Assembly: GCA_036346275.1 (NCBI GenBank)
Contig: JAYEVK010000102.1
Location: forward strand, 186,001-250,000
Origin: Otatea glauca
Taxonomy: Eukaryota > Streptophyta > Magnoliopsida > Poales > Poaceae
Reading direction: 5' to 3'
DNA length: 64,000 bases
Shown here: positions 9,146 through 19,120 of the stretch, one piece after another
Layout: the number at the start of each line of letters is the position of its first letter
Position numbering within the stretch: the first letter of the stretch is position 1
Notes under the pieces: generated by a model
What the model saw: the letters and a program-made list of their open reading frames with translations, nothing else
Told to the model about the DNA's origin: nothing
The model's database searches: none
Translations under genes and position numbers: made by a program

Positions 9146-12100
9146 ATGGAAGAGATATGCATTGTTGATAGTGGCACAACAAATACCATCTTAAGAGAGT
9201 CTAAGTATTTTCAGTCGATCACGAAGAACGCTGGAAAGATTACTACGATCGCAGGAAGCGACTCATATGTAATCGACTCAGGAAGAGCCACTATTATATT
9301 GCCTATGGGTACAACTTTGGTAATTGAAAAGCCCTTTTGTACCTCGAATCAACGCGCACTCTCTTAAGCTTTAAAGACATCGCCAATGGTTTTCACGTAG
9401 AAACCAATGAAGAAAATGGCAAAGAATACTTGTGCATTGTGAAGCACGCGGTATGTGAAAAAATGGTATTAGAAAAATGTCCCTCATATGAATCGGGTTG
9501 TACTACACGAATATTCATGCACCAAGTGTATACTTCCTTGAAGACTGTTTTTAGAAGCTCGAGTTATTTTCTTTATGGCATGGTAGATTAGGCCATCACG
9601 GTCTTAGAATGATGAGAAATATAGTGAACAACTCACAAGGTCATGGCATTAATGTTAAAAATTTCCCGAATCATGAAGATTTTGTGTGCCCCGCATGTGC
9701 TACCGGGAAATTAATAACTAGACCCTCTGTTATGAAAGTGCAAAGTGAAATCCCTGCATTCCTGGAACGCATCCAGGGGGATATTTGCGGTCCGATTCAT
9801 CCCCTGTCAGGGCCATTTCGATACTTTATGGTGCTCATCGATGCTTCCTCGAAATGGTCTCATGTATGCTTGTTGTCAACAAGAAACCATGCTTTTGCAA
9901 AGCTGATCTCGCATATCATAAAAATTAAGAATGCTTTCCCTGATCATCGCGTGAAGTCCATTAGAATGGACAATGCCGGAGAATTTACTTCAAAGGCATT
10001 TGATGATTATTGCACGGCAACAGGGATAGCAGTTGAGCACTCTGTACCACACGTCCATACGCAGAATGGACTAGCAGAAGCACTAATAAAGAGGATTAAG
10101 TTCATTGCCGGACCGCTTTTGTAGAGTTGTAACTTGCCCAACACCGTTGGGGACACGCGATCTGCACGCAGCACTCTTATCAATTTCGGACCGTCGGCCT
10201 ACAACATCCATTCTCCTATGCGGCTTGTGCACGGATCATCCCAAGATCTCCCATCTTAGAAAATTTGGGTGTATGGTATATGTACTGCATACCACCCCTC
10301 GGGCTGCAATGGGCCCTCTCCGCAAGTCCGGGATATACATTGGTTATGAGAGTGCATCCATAATCGTATTTGGAACCCATATTTGGAGACTTGCATCTGA
10401 CCGATTCACGATTGCATCTTTGATGAGGATCGTTTCCGTCATTAGGGAGGAAATCAACCTTTGGATGATAAATGCCGGAAATCATATGGCATTCCAGGAT
10501 CCCGCACATGACCCCGCACTAATGAAGCAAATCAAGAAGTCCAAAAGATAATTGATTTGCGAATTTAGCAAATGAACCGCTGATCATTTTGTGATCCGAA
10601 GGCGTGGTTAAGTCGCATGTACCCGCAAGGAATGCACGAGAGGGTGGAAATACCAAAGAAAATAGAAGGTATCCTCAACCTGCTCAGAGGCCTCAAAGAA
10701 AAAGAACAGAAATCGGCTCCTCAAACCCAAAGTACCCGAGACGTGCGAGAAAAGCGGGCGAGAGGATTTACCACAACCAATCACGAAAATGCCCCAAGGA
10801 AAGAAGGGAGCAGTTGAGACTGCACCTGGAATGAAGCCAACAGAAAGGCAATTCCGGACTTGAATCTTCCACTACAGAAGCCACGGAAATAATGTGTGCG
10901 CACACATAGGCGATGAAAGCTAAAGGAACTTGCTCAGCGATAGGGAAAAGCAGTGAAGAGCAAGTAGAAGTGCATGAAGCACCCCATGAAGAAATGGCCA
11001 TAAACTTTGTAATAACAGGAGAATCCCTAAATAGAGCAACAGCCAACGTTGATGCATACTTTGCAAAGAAGATTGCCTCGATCATTGATCATGATCTCGA
11101 GCCTGCATCTCTAGCAGAGTGCAAGAAAAGGCTAGATTGGGAAGAATGGAAAAAGGCAATCACTGCAGAGTTAGTTTCTCTGAACAAGAGAGAGGTGTTT
11201 GGGCCCGTATGCCGCACACCTCCCCATATAAACCCCGTAGGTCACAAATGGGTCTTTGTTCGGAAGAGGAATGAAAATAACAAAGTTGTAAGGTACAAAG
11301 CAAGGCTTGTAGCTCAAGGTTTCACTCAACGTCCTGGAGTTGATTATGAATAAACCTATTCTCCGGTCATGGGAGGAATTACCTTTAGATATTTGATCTC
11401 AATGGCAGTCAACTTGAAGTTGAGAATGAAGCTAATGGATGTTGTCACAGCATACTTGTATGGAAACTTGGATTGGAGATATACATGAAAGTACGGAAGG
11501 AATTCCTATCCCGAACCGAGACGGAGCAAATAGAAACACATGCTGATGTGAAATTGGAGAAATCACTTGTATGGATCAGCGATCGGGAAGAATGTGGTAC
11601 AATCGCTGAGTGACTTTCTCTGCAAGAAAGGCTACACAAACAATAAGATTGTCCATGTGTGTTTATCTGATGATCCCGAATGGATTCTCAGATAATCTCC
11701 GTCTATGTAGATGACTTGAACATCATTGGGACGGATGAAGAAATTGAAGAGGCATGCTCATACTTGAAGTCTGAGTTTGAAATGAAAGATTTGGGTAAAA
11801 CCAAGTTTTGTTTAGGCTTGCAGCTTGAACATGTCCAAGGAGGAATCTTGGTACATCAATCAACCTACACACAGAAAGTGTTGGAAAGGTTTGGATTTGA
11901 AAAAGCATATCCTGCGAAGACTCCAATGGTCGGAAGGTCACTCCAAGCAGACCTAGACCTATACAAACCTAGAGAAGAGGGAGAGGAAGTCCTGAGAGCA
12001 GAATTCCCATATCTGAGTGCAGTTGGAGCGCTCATGTACCTTGCGAATAGCACCAGGCCAGACATTGCGTTCGCTGTGAATTTGCTAGCTCGGTACAGTG

Positions 12101-12735
12101 CAGAACCCACCAAAAGGCATTGGAAAGGGATAAAGGACATCTTCCGTTACCTCCAAGGAAGCAAAGACCTTGGTCTATTTTTCAGAAGAAACAATGAATT
12201 GAATTTGGTTGGCTATGCCGATGCTGGGTATTTATCAGACCCGCATACTGGCAAGTTCCAAACTGGCTATGTTTTCCTATGTGGAGGAACAGCAATTTCT
12301 TGGAAGTCGTCTAAACAGACTCTTGTCTCGACGTCGACAAACCACTCGGAAATCATCGCTTTATACGAAGCATCTCGTGAATGTGCATGGCTCAGAAGAA
12401 TGGTTCACCACATCCAAAAGTCATGTGGCTTGAACATTGAGCAAACTTCCACAATCATTTATGAAGATAATGCAACTTGTGTTGCCCAAGCACAGATGGG
12501 TTATGTGAAGATCAATCTCACGAAGCATATCAACCCCAAGTTCTTCTATGCTCACGAATTGCATAAGATGAACGAGATCAAGATATTGCATACTAAGTCA
12601 TGTGAAAATCTTGCAGATTTGTTCACTAAATCACTCCCAGCATCTACCTTTGAAAGGTGCGTGAAAGGAATTAGGATGATGAGACTTAGAGAAGTGCAGA
12701 TTTCAGGGGGAGATATTTCACATACTCCCACATGA
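9146..12735 (+). pseudogene. pol region of Copia 1 (protease, integrase, RT, RNase H)
   Basis: The pieces occur in Copia order across several frames. The protease active site is IVDSGTTNTIL near 9161. The integrase core (9609-10124) shows QGDICGPIHP, RMDNAGEF and the degraded QNGLAEALIKR. RT begins near 11100 with HKWVFVRKRNEN and RYKARLVAQGFTQ. The catalytic YVDDLNII lies near 11704, followed by RNase H (YADAGYLSD, SEIIALYEAS) to 12735. The last 351 aa are open (11680-12735), but stops and frameshifts interrupt the region upstream, for instance the stop after QRPGVDYE at 11353. No full polyprotein can be made. Confidence 0.88.
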
Positions 12736-12967
12736 ATCTCGAGCATGAATTATGAATACCCAACATGAATCTCGAATATTAGCAATTGAAGTTGGGAGAA
12801 TTGTACTCTTTTTCCTTAGCAAGTTTTTCATGAAGTTTTCTTGCATAAGGTTTTAACGAGGCAATTCGTGCAACATAGTAAGCGTATGCTATGTACTCTT
12901 TCTCCAAGTATTTTTCCCACTGGGTTTTTCTGGAGTTTTAATGAGGCATATGCATCTCGCGGCAAAG

Positions 12968-12981
12968 GGCCCAAGGGGGAG
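12968..12981 (+). promoter_or_regulatory. Polypurine tract of Copia 1
   Basis: A purine-rich run ending CAAGGGGGAG lies immediately before the 3' LTR. This is the expected position and composition of the plus-strand primer of an LTR retrotransposon. Confidence 0.75.
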
Positions 12982-13209
12982 TGTTGGGAAACCCTGATGG
13001 CCCATGAAGGCTTATGCTGGTCCCTTTAGCCAAAACCCTAGTTGAGTGCTATAAAAGGAGGAGGGGTCCCCCCTTAATGTACCAGAAATCATTAGCAATA
13101 AAGAATTTCCGCTGTTGCTCTCCCTAAACACGTGTCCCTCTCTCTTTCTGTTCTCCAATTCAGATCTGTTCGGGAACCTCGGACTATTCGATAGCGAGGT
13201 TCCTTAACA
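12982..13209 (+). repeat. 3' LTR of Copia 1
   Basis: This 228-bp copy of the 5' LTR has the same TGTTGGG...TTAACA ends and the same TATA box. The second target duplication AAATC follows at 13210-13214. Confidence 0.92.
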
Positions 13210-13700
13210 AAATCAACTCCGACTATGTGGTGGCGCTCCCACGAGTGTCCGTGTACTAATTCGTCCTGAATTATTTATTTGTGCTGTATAATGTCAGAGG
13301 ACATACACATCCGTACATATAGCAACCATATCTTAGAAGCAAAATTATAACCCACAAAAGCTTAGATGGTCGAGATCTTTTTTTCGATTAACTTGAGAAT
13401 TTCTAGTTTTTTTATTTTTGATTAATTAATATGGGAATTTTAGTCGTTTACTTCTTAGGATTAACGTGTAAGCTCTTAGAAAAGTGTCTAATCAGTAAAG
13501 ATAAAAAAGATGGATGAGGTTCAATTCACAACATCACGCACATAAGAATGTGGTGCGAATGGCACTTCAAAGACTGGTACATCTAAGATCTAAAAAACGA
13601 TGCAATGCAGAAAAGAGAAGGCATAAAAACGGGAGCGGGACATGAAGAGCTGGTGATCAAGATAGGCGCATTCCCCATGATGCTCATCATGTAGTTAGCA
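13210..13700 (-). repeat. 3' flank of hAT-derived copy 2, proximal part
   Basis: The sequence continues the flank broken at 6796 by the Copia element. It matches 4287-4812 of copy 1 with scattered changes and small indels, and no gene is seen in it. Confidence 0.85.
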
Positions 13701-15611
13701 TCACGCGTAGCGGCGAAGATGGTTTGTAATCTCGGTGATCTGCTGAGAAGATGGCCTAGTAGATGTTGGAATGGCCAGAAAATCCCTTGCCATCCTTGCT
13801 ATTGTCGGATATCGGTGACAGTTGACCTTCCACCACTTGAGAACATCGAAATCCTGTTGCTTTATGGTGACGGTCTCATCTTGCAGGTAATCGTCGAGTT
13901 CTGTCCTGCACTCTTGTGAACTGAGATGCGCTTGCTCCTGCACCTGCCCTGATGGATTGATAACTTGCCAAGTACTGTCAAGCCCTTGTAGTGATGGATC
14001 CACGTCCATTTCATTGCCCTGATTGCTGTACGCCATGAAGAGCTGATGAATAGTTTCTCGTACCTCAGAACTCCAGTCTGGAGCTAGGTTAGCCTCCTTG
14101 AAAAAGCGTTCAACGTACGTGAGTTTGAATCTCGGGTCTAGAACAAGTGGTATGCTTTGCGACAAATATCGTGGTTGCAAGACCACCCCAAGAACATGCT
14201 TTGCGGCTAATATTGCGTCGGCAGGACCATCATCGTCATCGTCGTCGATGTCTTCGTTTCTTCGAGAAGCTTTGGTATATTCAAAATCTAACTTTTTTTT
14301 CAGCTTCAATAGTTCTATAAGGCAGAGGTTAGAAGTTGGAGAACTGCAGGAAGAAATTGCTTCGATAGCACGATATATTGTACCCAAAGTAGTGCGATAC
14401 GATTCTCTTAGCTCTGTTTCTTGAAATTTGCAGGCTTCTCCCGCCAAGCCTGCAATTTCTGCTGCTGCCGAAGAGCATTCATAATGGAGAATTTCCAGCG
14501 CATAATAGCATGCATACCACCCCTCGTCATATGTCCAAGGGTGGTTCAGCGACAGACGAGAAGAAATATATCTGCGTTCCTTCTGACTCAAATTTAAACC
14601 CTGAAAGGCTACGAGCCAAGATTGTCCAATACAATCAAAATCGTCACCGAAACATTTTAGCTGACGAGCAACCGAATGGAACGCCCAAATTATGTCGGTA
14701 GCACAGAATAACTTATATTGGGTTGCAGAGAGACGCACAAGATTGTCAACGTGCAACTTGTTTCTTAATAAACCCAAATCCGAACTGTCGGTTAGAACGT
14801 TACAGACCTTACGCGGAAGACCCCAGTAAGAAATAGTTTCCTTCAATCTAGCATAATTGTCCCCGCATATTTCGGAACCGGCATCATAATCTTTGATCTC
14901 CGATATTTGGTCATAGGAGGGCTTATCCTCCTCGTCATTCTCCTCGTCCTCCTCCTCGTCATTCGATTTCTTAAACACTTGTATGACTCTCCTATGGAGA
15001 TTCCATTCACCATCAATGAAGTGGGCCGCGATATACACAACTTCTGCCCTGGCAGTTTTAGCTTCACCTACCGATAAACTAACAAGCCCAGGAGTACTTC
15101 CCAGGGCATCCTTCAGGTGGCTCATTTCTTGGTCGAAGAGCTCATCGCACAGCTCCTCAACATGCCCTCGCGATGGCATCTCAAAATCAGGACATAGCGT
15201 CTCTGCGAATCTTCTGAACTGGGCGTCTTCAACAACCGAGGGAGGGTATCCATTCAGCGCTATCATCCTGACAAGCTGATCTTCACTAGCAGCCATTTGC
15301 CGATCCAAATGAGCAGGACTAGGCTTGGAGGTGGACACCTGCTGTTCCCCGTGCCTCACACTCTGCGCAGGCTCACCAGGCAACACATTCTGCCTCCCCG
15401 GTTTGGGGTGTCGCACGGGGCAAGTTTCTTCGTAGTGCTTCTTCATGCGCGACGTCCCGTCCCTGACAGGATCGGCGCATAGCATGGCCTTGCAGTACTT
15501 GCACTCTGCTTTGTGCTCAAAGTGATCCCAGTACTCTGACCGCCTGCTGTATCTCTTCCGTGCGCTGCGCTGTGCTTGAGAATCATGTGTTGGGTTGTTC
15601 TCGTCAGCCAT
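13701..15611 (-). CDS. hAT-derived BED zinc-finger protein, copy 2 (intact)
   Basis: This is an uninterrupted 636-aa frame starting MADENNPTHDSQ. Residues about 27-65 form a BED-type finger: aromatic YWDHF, Cys-x2-Cys in ECKYC, and His-x4-Cys in KHYEETC. A proline/glutamine-rich linker follows, then a hAT core (AAHFIDGEWNLHRR, NVLTDSSD, PLVLDPRFKLTY) and the C-terminal hAT dimerisation domain (ELDDYLQDE, FDVLKWWKVN, RYPTIARMARDFLAIP). The usual first catalytic Asp-x-Trp is replaced by SLSVGEA, and the usual Cys-x2-His block reads LVRLSATQYKLF. It is probably a nuclear DNA-binding, dimerising protein unable to catalyse transposition. An acidic run (EEEDEENDEED) lies near residue 225. Introns and expression are untested. 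Confidence 0.8.
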   Translation of the reverse strand: MADENNPTHDSQAQRSARKRYSRRSEYWDHFEHKAECKYCKAMLCADPVRDGTSRMKKHYEETCPVRHPKPGRQNVLPGEPAQSVRHGEQQVSTSKPSPAHLDRQMAASEDQLVRMIALNGYPPSVVEDAQFRRFAETLCPDFEMPSRGHVEELCDELFDQEMSHLKDALGSTPGLVSLSVGEAKTARAEVVYIAAHFIDGEWNLHRRVIQVFKKSNDEEEDEENDEEDKPSYDQISEIKDYDAGSEICGDNYARLKETISYWGLPRKVCNVLTDSSDLGLLRNKLHVDNLVRLSATQYKLFCATDIIWAFHSVARQLKCFGDDFDCIGQSWLVAFQGLNLSQKERRYISSRLSLNHPWTYDEGWYACYYALEILHYECSSAAAEIAGLAGEACKFQETELRESYRTTLGTIYRAIEAISSCSSPTSNLCLIELLKLKKKLDFEYTKASRRNEDIDDDDDDGPADAILAAKHVLGVVLQPRYLSQSIPLVLDPRFKLTYVERFFKEANLAPDWSSEVRETIHQLFMAYSNQGNEMDVDPSLQGLDSTWQVINPSGQVQEQAHLSSQECRTELDDYLQDETVTIKQQDFDVLKWWKVNCHRYPTIARMARDFLAIPTSTRPSSQQITEITNHLRRYA

Positions 15612-15664
15612 CTCTCTGCCTCTCGTGAAGGGGAAGAAAAACTTTTCGCTGGTCTAGTATACGA

Positions 15665-16729
15665 TTTGGCCCTGGGTAAGAAATTAGTAAGGGATCTTGG
15701 TTCGCCACTTGCAACCAAAAAATCTAGGTTCAAGGATCACTTAGAACAAGCAAGCGCATAGACTGCATATGGCAATCATGGGGAACTGCATAATACCTCC
15801 TTATTTTTGGACGAATCAGCTGGAGCTCTGTGAATTGCATAATACTAACTACTGATTTGTAAAAAAGTTTTAAAAACAAAAGAAATACTGGCGATCTTAA
15901 CGGTGAACCTGGAGAGCAGACACACATCTCAGGATCGCATGGAACCTTTTTTTTTATTCCATGTTGACCCAGGGACAAAGACGAATCGCTTAGAAACAAA
16001 ACTAGCCAGTACCACTGCACACACGCCCACAAAGAAACACACGGAAAGGGGGCAGATTTGAGAAAACTTACGAGGTGGTTGATGGTGGAGATCAGCAGCT
16101 GCAACTCGTTTCGCCCCAGCCGGCCGGGGAAGCACGCAAGACGACGATGGCGCGTTCTTTTGTGTACGTTCTCAGCCCCTGATTTATGGGGAGAGGAGGG
16201 GAGAGAGACGGACACGGCTTTGGCAACGCGTTCCTTTGTGTACGTATCACGGAAGAACTAAGGCACAAAAACGCGTGCTACATGTGCAGCGTGCATCTAA
16301 CTGCTGAGTTCAGTTAGGTCTAGGAAATGAACACAGAAATTTTACGGCAATTCTTCCATCGGCTCTCAGCAAATGCTCTTTTGCTGTAATTAATACCCCT
16401 GTAGAATTTGCTGGCCCGTCGAATGGAAGAACGAAATACTAGTCAAGTAGGATGACGATGAATTTACATATTAGCTCAATATTTTCCCCCTACGGATCGA
16501 GAGAGAATGGATTAGCTACTTTTCCACCTTTTCCTCAGATGGACCTGCAACTTCGTAGCAGGACACTTTTCACGTTAATTCCAGTCCAGCGAACAAATTA
16601 ATTAGTGGCAACGCGTTTACCTATCGATGCATCAGCCATAAAGCAGGAGCCTTTGCTCTCTTGTCCTCGCAACAATTCATTACTAGTTGCTTCTTTATCA
16701 GCCTAGCCATCTCTCTTGTTCTTTCTCTC
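15665..16729. other. Upstream region of hAT copy 2, no gene seen
   Basis: Copies 2 and 5 stop matching about 12 bp upstream of their ATG, so this stretch is unique in the window. Short ORFs on both strands have no domain. The minus strand just upstream of the gene reads ...CTTCACGAGAGGCAGAGAG before the ATG; this could be a splice acceptor or simply the duplication edge. Confidence 0.4.
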
Positions 16730-17005
16730 TAGGAGCAAGTACAATAGCAAAACCAACTACCGGCTAATAGTAAGCTAAAAGTCAGTTTATATAATAACTG
16801 TCTCTAAAGGTTGTCTCTAGATATTGTGCAATAACTATCTTTTCTCTCTTATACATAAATGATCTACCTATACTCCCGTGCAAAGCTGGCTACTAAATAA
16901 GAGCTAGCTCTCTTCTCTCTCCTCTTTTCTCATTCCTCCATATAGACCAAATCTGATGTGTACGGGTTAAGAGCCAACCGACGTGGACTTATTGTACATG
17001 CCCTA
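16730..17005. mobile_element. MITE with GTACAAT terminal inverted repeats
   Basis: The left end GGAGCAAGTACAATAG pairs with the right end, whose complement reads GGGCATGTACAATAAG. TA dinucleotides sit at both outer edges. The length of about 276 bp, AT-rich interior and lack of coding capacity fit a MITE. The superfamily is uncertain because only a TA duplication is visible. Confidence 0.65.
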
Positions 17006-17107
17006 AACTATCGACTCTCTTACAATTCTTTTCATCGTTCATATTAGATTATCTTAAAATTAATATATAAATGTATCTAACGTGATAAAGGAATATTTTA
17101 AGTTTGT

Positions 17108-17109
<2 letters not shown>

Positions 17110-17186
<77 letters not shown>
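17110..17186. repeat. (TA)n microsatellite
   Basis: An almost pure run of about 38 TA units. The ORFs that read through it as Tyr-Ile repeats on both strands are artefacts. Confidence 0.97.
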
Positions 17187-17188
<2 letters not shown>

Positions 17189-17810
17189 GGTTTTCATACT
17201 CCTAGGAGTACGTACTCTCACATTGCATATACCGCTTAAACAAAACAATTATACCTCTTTATCCTTTTGAGCATACTCTACTAATGATCTATATATCTAA
17301 AAACAACCGGTGATATTCAAAGCACCTCATTCGTTTTAAGAGCAAGAAAATCCCACAATAATTCTAAATTCTAGAAATTCTCACATTAATCGAAAGAAAA
17401 AGAAAAGGATCTCCACCACTTATTTTGGTGGGACCAGATTATAACAGTGCAGATTAATCATATATAACAAATATAATTTTATTTCAATCATCGGAAGTAG
17501 AATTGTATATCAAATACAATTATATCATAATATCTGGATACGCAGTTGCGCGGTTAAGTCCGCTAGTTACGCCAAATAATAACGGCCAGCTAAAAAGCTA
17601 TGCGACACACGAGCTGGTAAATATGTTTCCACGAGCCTGAAGTTACGTGCTAATCTGTACAAGTGCATGGGTTGACGTCTGCCAAATGCCAATATTGTTC
17701 CTGTGGATTTCAGAAATGCTCACACCACTAGTCATGTACACGCACACGATCTTCTCGCCGGAAGCTCCCATCCACAGAAAATAATCCCACGAATTAAGCT
17801 CTGCAAAGTG
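17187..17810. other. AT-rich intergenic DNA, no gene seen
   Basis: No domain-bearing ORF, inverted repeat or RNA gene was recognised. The right part leads into the 3' end of the orphan exon on the minus strand, so some of it may be that gene's 3' untranslated region. Confidence 0.4.
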
Positions 17811-17954
17811 CTAACCAAACATGGAGCAGGCAGACACGGCGATCAGCATCCCAACAACAACATTGACATACAGCGCGAAGCGATGCAGGCCATCAATTTT
17901 ATCACGAAAGTCAGCTGCTTTGGCAGCTTCGAAGTCATCTTCAGCTAGGTGGAG
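17811..17954 (-). pseudogene. Terminal exon of an unknown plant membrane-protein gene
   Basis: On the minus strand a strong splice acceptor (TTCTCTTTCCAG, just above 17954) opens a 47-codon frame that ends in a stop at 17811. The peptide has a charged part (LAEDDFEAAKAADFRDKID) followed by a hydrophobic, membrane-like end (FALYVNVVVGMLIAVSAC). The upstream exons are not recognised: the Gypsy element begins 141 bp further on at 18096 and pushes any upstream sequence beyond 29788. A longer ORF reading from here into the LTR is a chimera. I do not recognise the family, and the gene may be broken or only split by an intronic insertion. Confidence 0.45.
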
Positions 17955-18095
17955 CTGGAAAGAGAACAGTAATCGAAACGCTACGTATGAGTAGCTGCTA
18001 GCATCAATTCGCGATGCGGATGGATCGAAACAGGGCAGGAGCTCCATGCGAGAGGGGCAGCAGCACCAACAAAGCATCAAACTGCCCAACCAATA

Positions 18096-18757
18096 TGTTG
18101 ACGTCAAAAACTTAAAGAGGGTTCGATCGGTCAAACACACGGGCCGAACGTCGGGTTCAAAGGTTCGAGGCATATCAACCGATTTGATCCTGCAATCGGT
18201 AAGATAAACGTGAAATATGCTCAAAGCCGATCCAATAGGATGATCGTCTGATCTAAAACAGTCAATAAGCCGATTAGATCGAAAGGTAACGATAAGTCGA
18301 ATTAGCCAATTAAGGCTAATAAGAGGATAAGGGTAGATCGATTCTGAAGAAGACGATGCGCAGCAAAATCAGAATAAATCAAACCTGGGGCGTAATTTGA
18401 AGAAGATCAACAATCAGCGATGCACAACTTTATTGATCAAGATCGAATTACAAAAACTAAATTACTAAAACTACTCCTAGTCGACAGGAAAAAAGATAAT
18501 AATGTAAATTTGTGTGTATGGTTGTGTTGTTTTTTTCATAGCTTACCTTTGTCCTCCTTTTATACCCATCGGCCGATTGTGTCTTATTACAACACGTTAC
18601 AAAGTATGATCCGTATCGGTCTTAACCATGACAGATTTTCCTTTAAAATCTTTTTGTTACCAAATATTTTCAAATCTTTCCAAATCGTTCGTTGGTTACT
18701 ATACGTTGACCTTATCTTGCTGATTTTGACCATACCTGCCAAATTTTGGTGCAAACA
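18096..18757 (-). repeat. 3' LTR of the Gypsy element
   Basis: This 662-bp LTR is about 95% alike to the right LTR by eye, with small indels. On the minus strand it carries TATAAAAGG at about 18556-18564, a plausible LTR promoter that is also seen in degraded form in the other LTR. Confidence 0.92.
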
Positions 18758-18779
18758 TATGCCCCCCATTTTTTGAAAG
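18758..18779 (-). promoter_or_regulatory. Polypurine tract of the Gypsy element
   Basis: On the minus strand the sequence AAAAAATGGGGGGCATA lies directly upstream of the 3' LTR, as expected for plus-strand priming. Confidence 0.75.
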
Positions 18780-19120
18780 ATGATTTGTTATCTTTCAAAA
18801 ATTACCATCATCGGCTTCTTCCTATCGGCTATCTGCCAATTCTCATATAGTAACTACTGCGTTAATTGCGCCGTAATTTTTTGACATGCGTGTAGTGTGT
18901 TTTAACTGCTCGTGTCTTTTGAGATCTATTTCCCGCTGCTTCAAATATTTACCGTGCTACAAATATGTTGCCCCACACATTCATTCTTCACGCGCACAAG
19001 CTCCCGAATCGTCCACAATCGGCTTTCTGTCTTCAGTCACCAACTTCCTGTCTTCAGTCACCAAGTCTCAGTGCTTCACCATCATCTGTCTTCAGTCGGC
19101 TTCTCACCAAGATCGTCTGA

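Larger units (their letters stand above)
6797..13209 (+). mobile_element. Copia-type LTR retrotransposon 1 (degenerate)
   Basis: The two LTRs (6797-7023 and 12982-13209) begin TGTTGGGAAACC and end CCTTAACA, and the element is flanked by the 5-bp target duplication AAATC (6792-6796 and 13210-13214). The inner order is a gag remnant, protease, integrase, reverse transcriptase and RNase H, which is the Copia (Ty1) order. It is inserted in the 3' flank of hAT copy 2, and removing it restores continuity with copies 1 and 3. Most of gag is gone and the pol frame is broken at several points, so it cannot be autonomous. A GC-rich leader of about 1 kb lies between the primer site and gag. Confidence 0.93.

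Noticed and set aside
17060..17270. ORFs reading Tyr-Ile repeats on both strands
   Set aside because: They are translations of the (TA)n microsatellite.
17811..18224. 137-aa minus ORF joining the orphan exon to LTR sequence
   Set aside because: The upstream half is Gypsy LTR and intron-like DNA, and the same LTR peptide recurs at 29043-29240. Only the part after the splice acceptor is kept.
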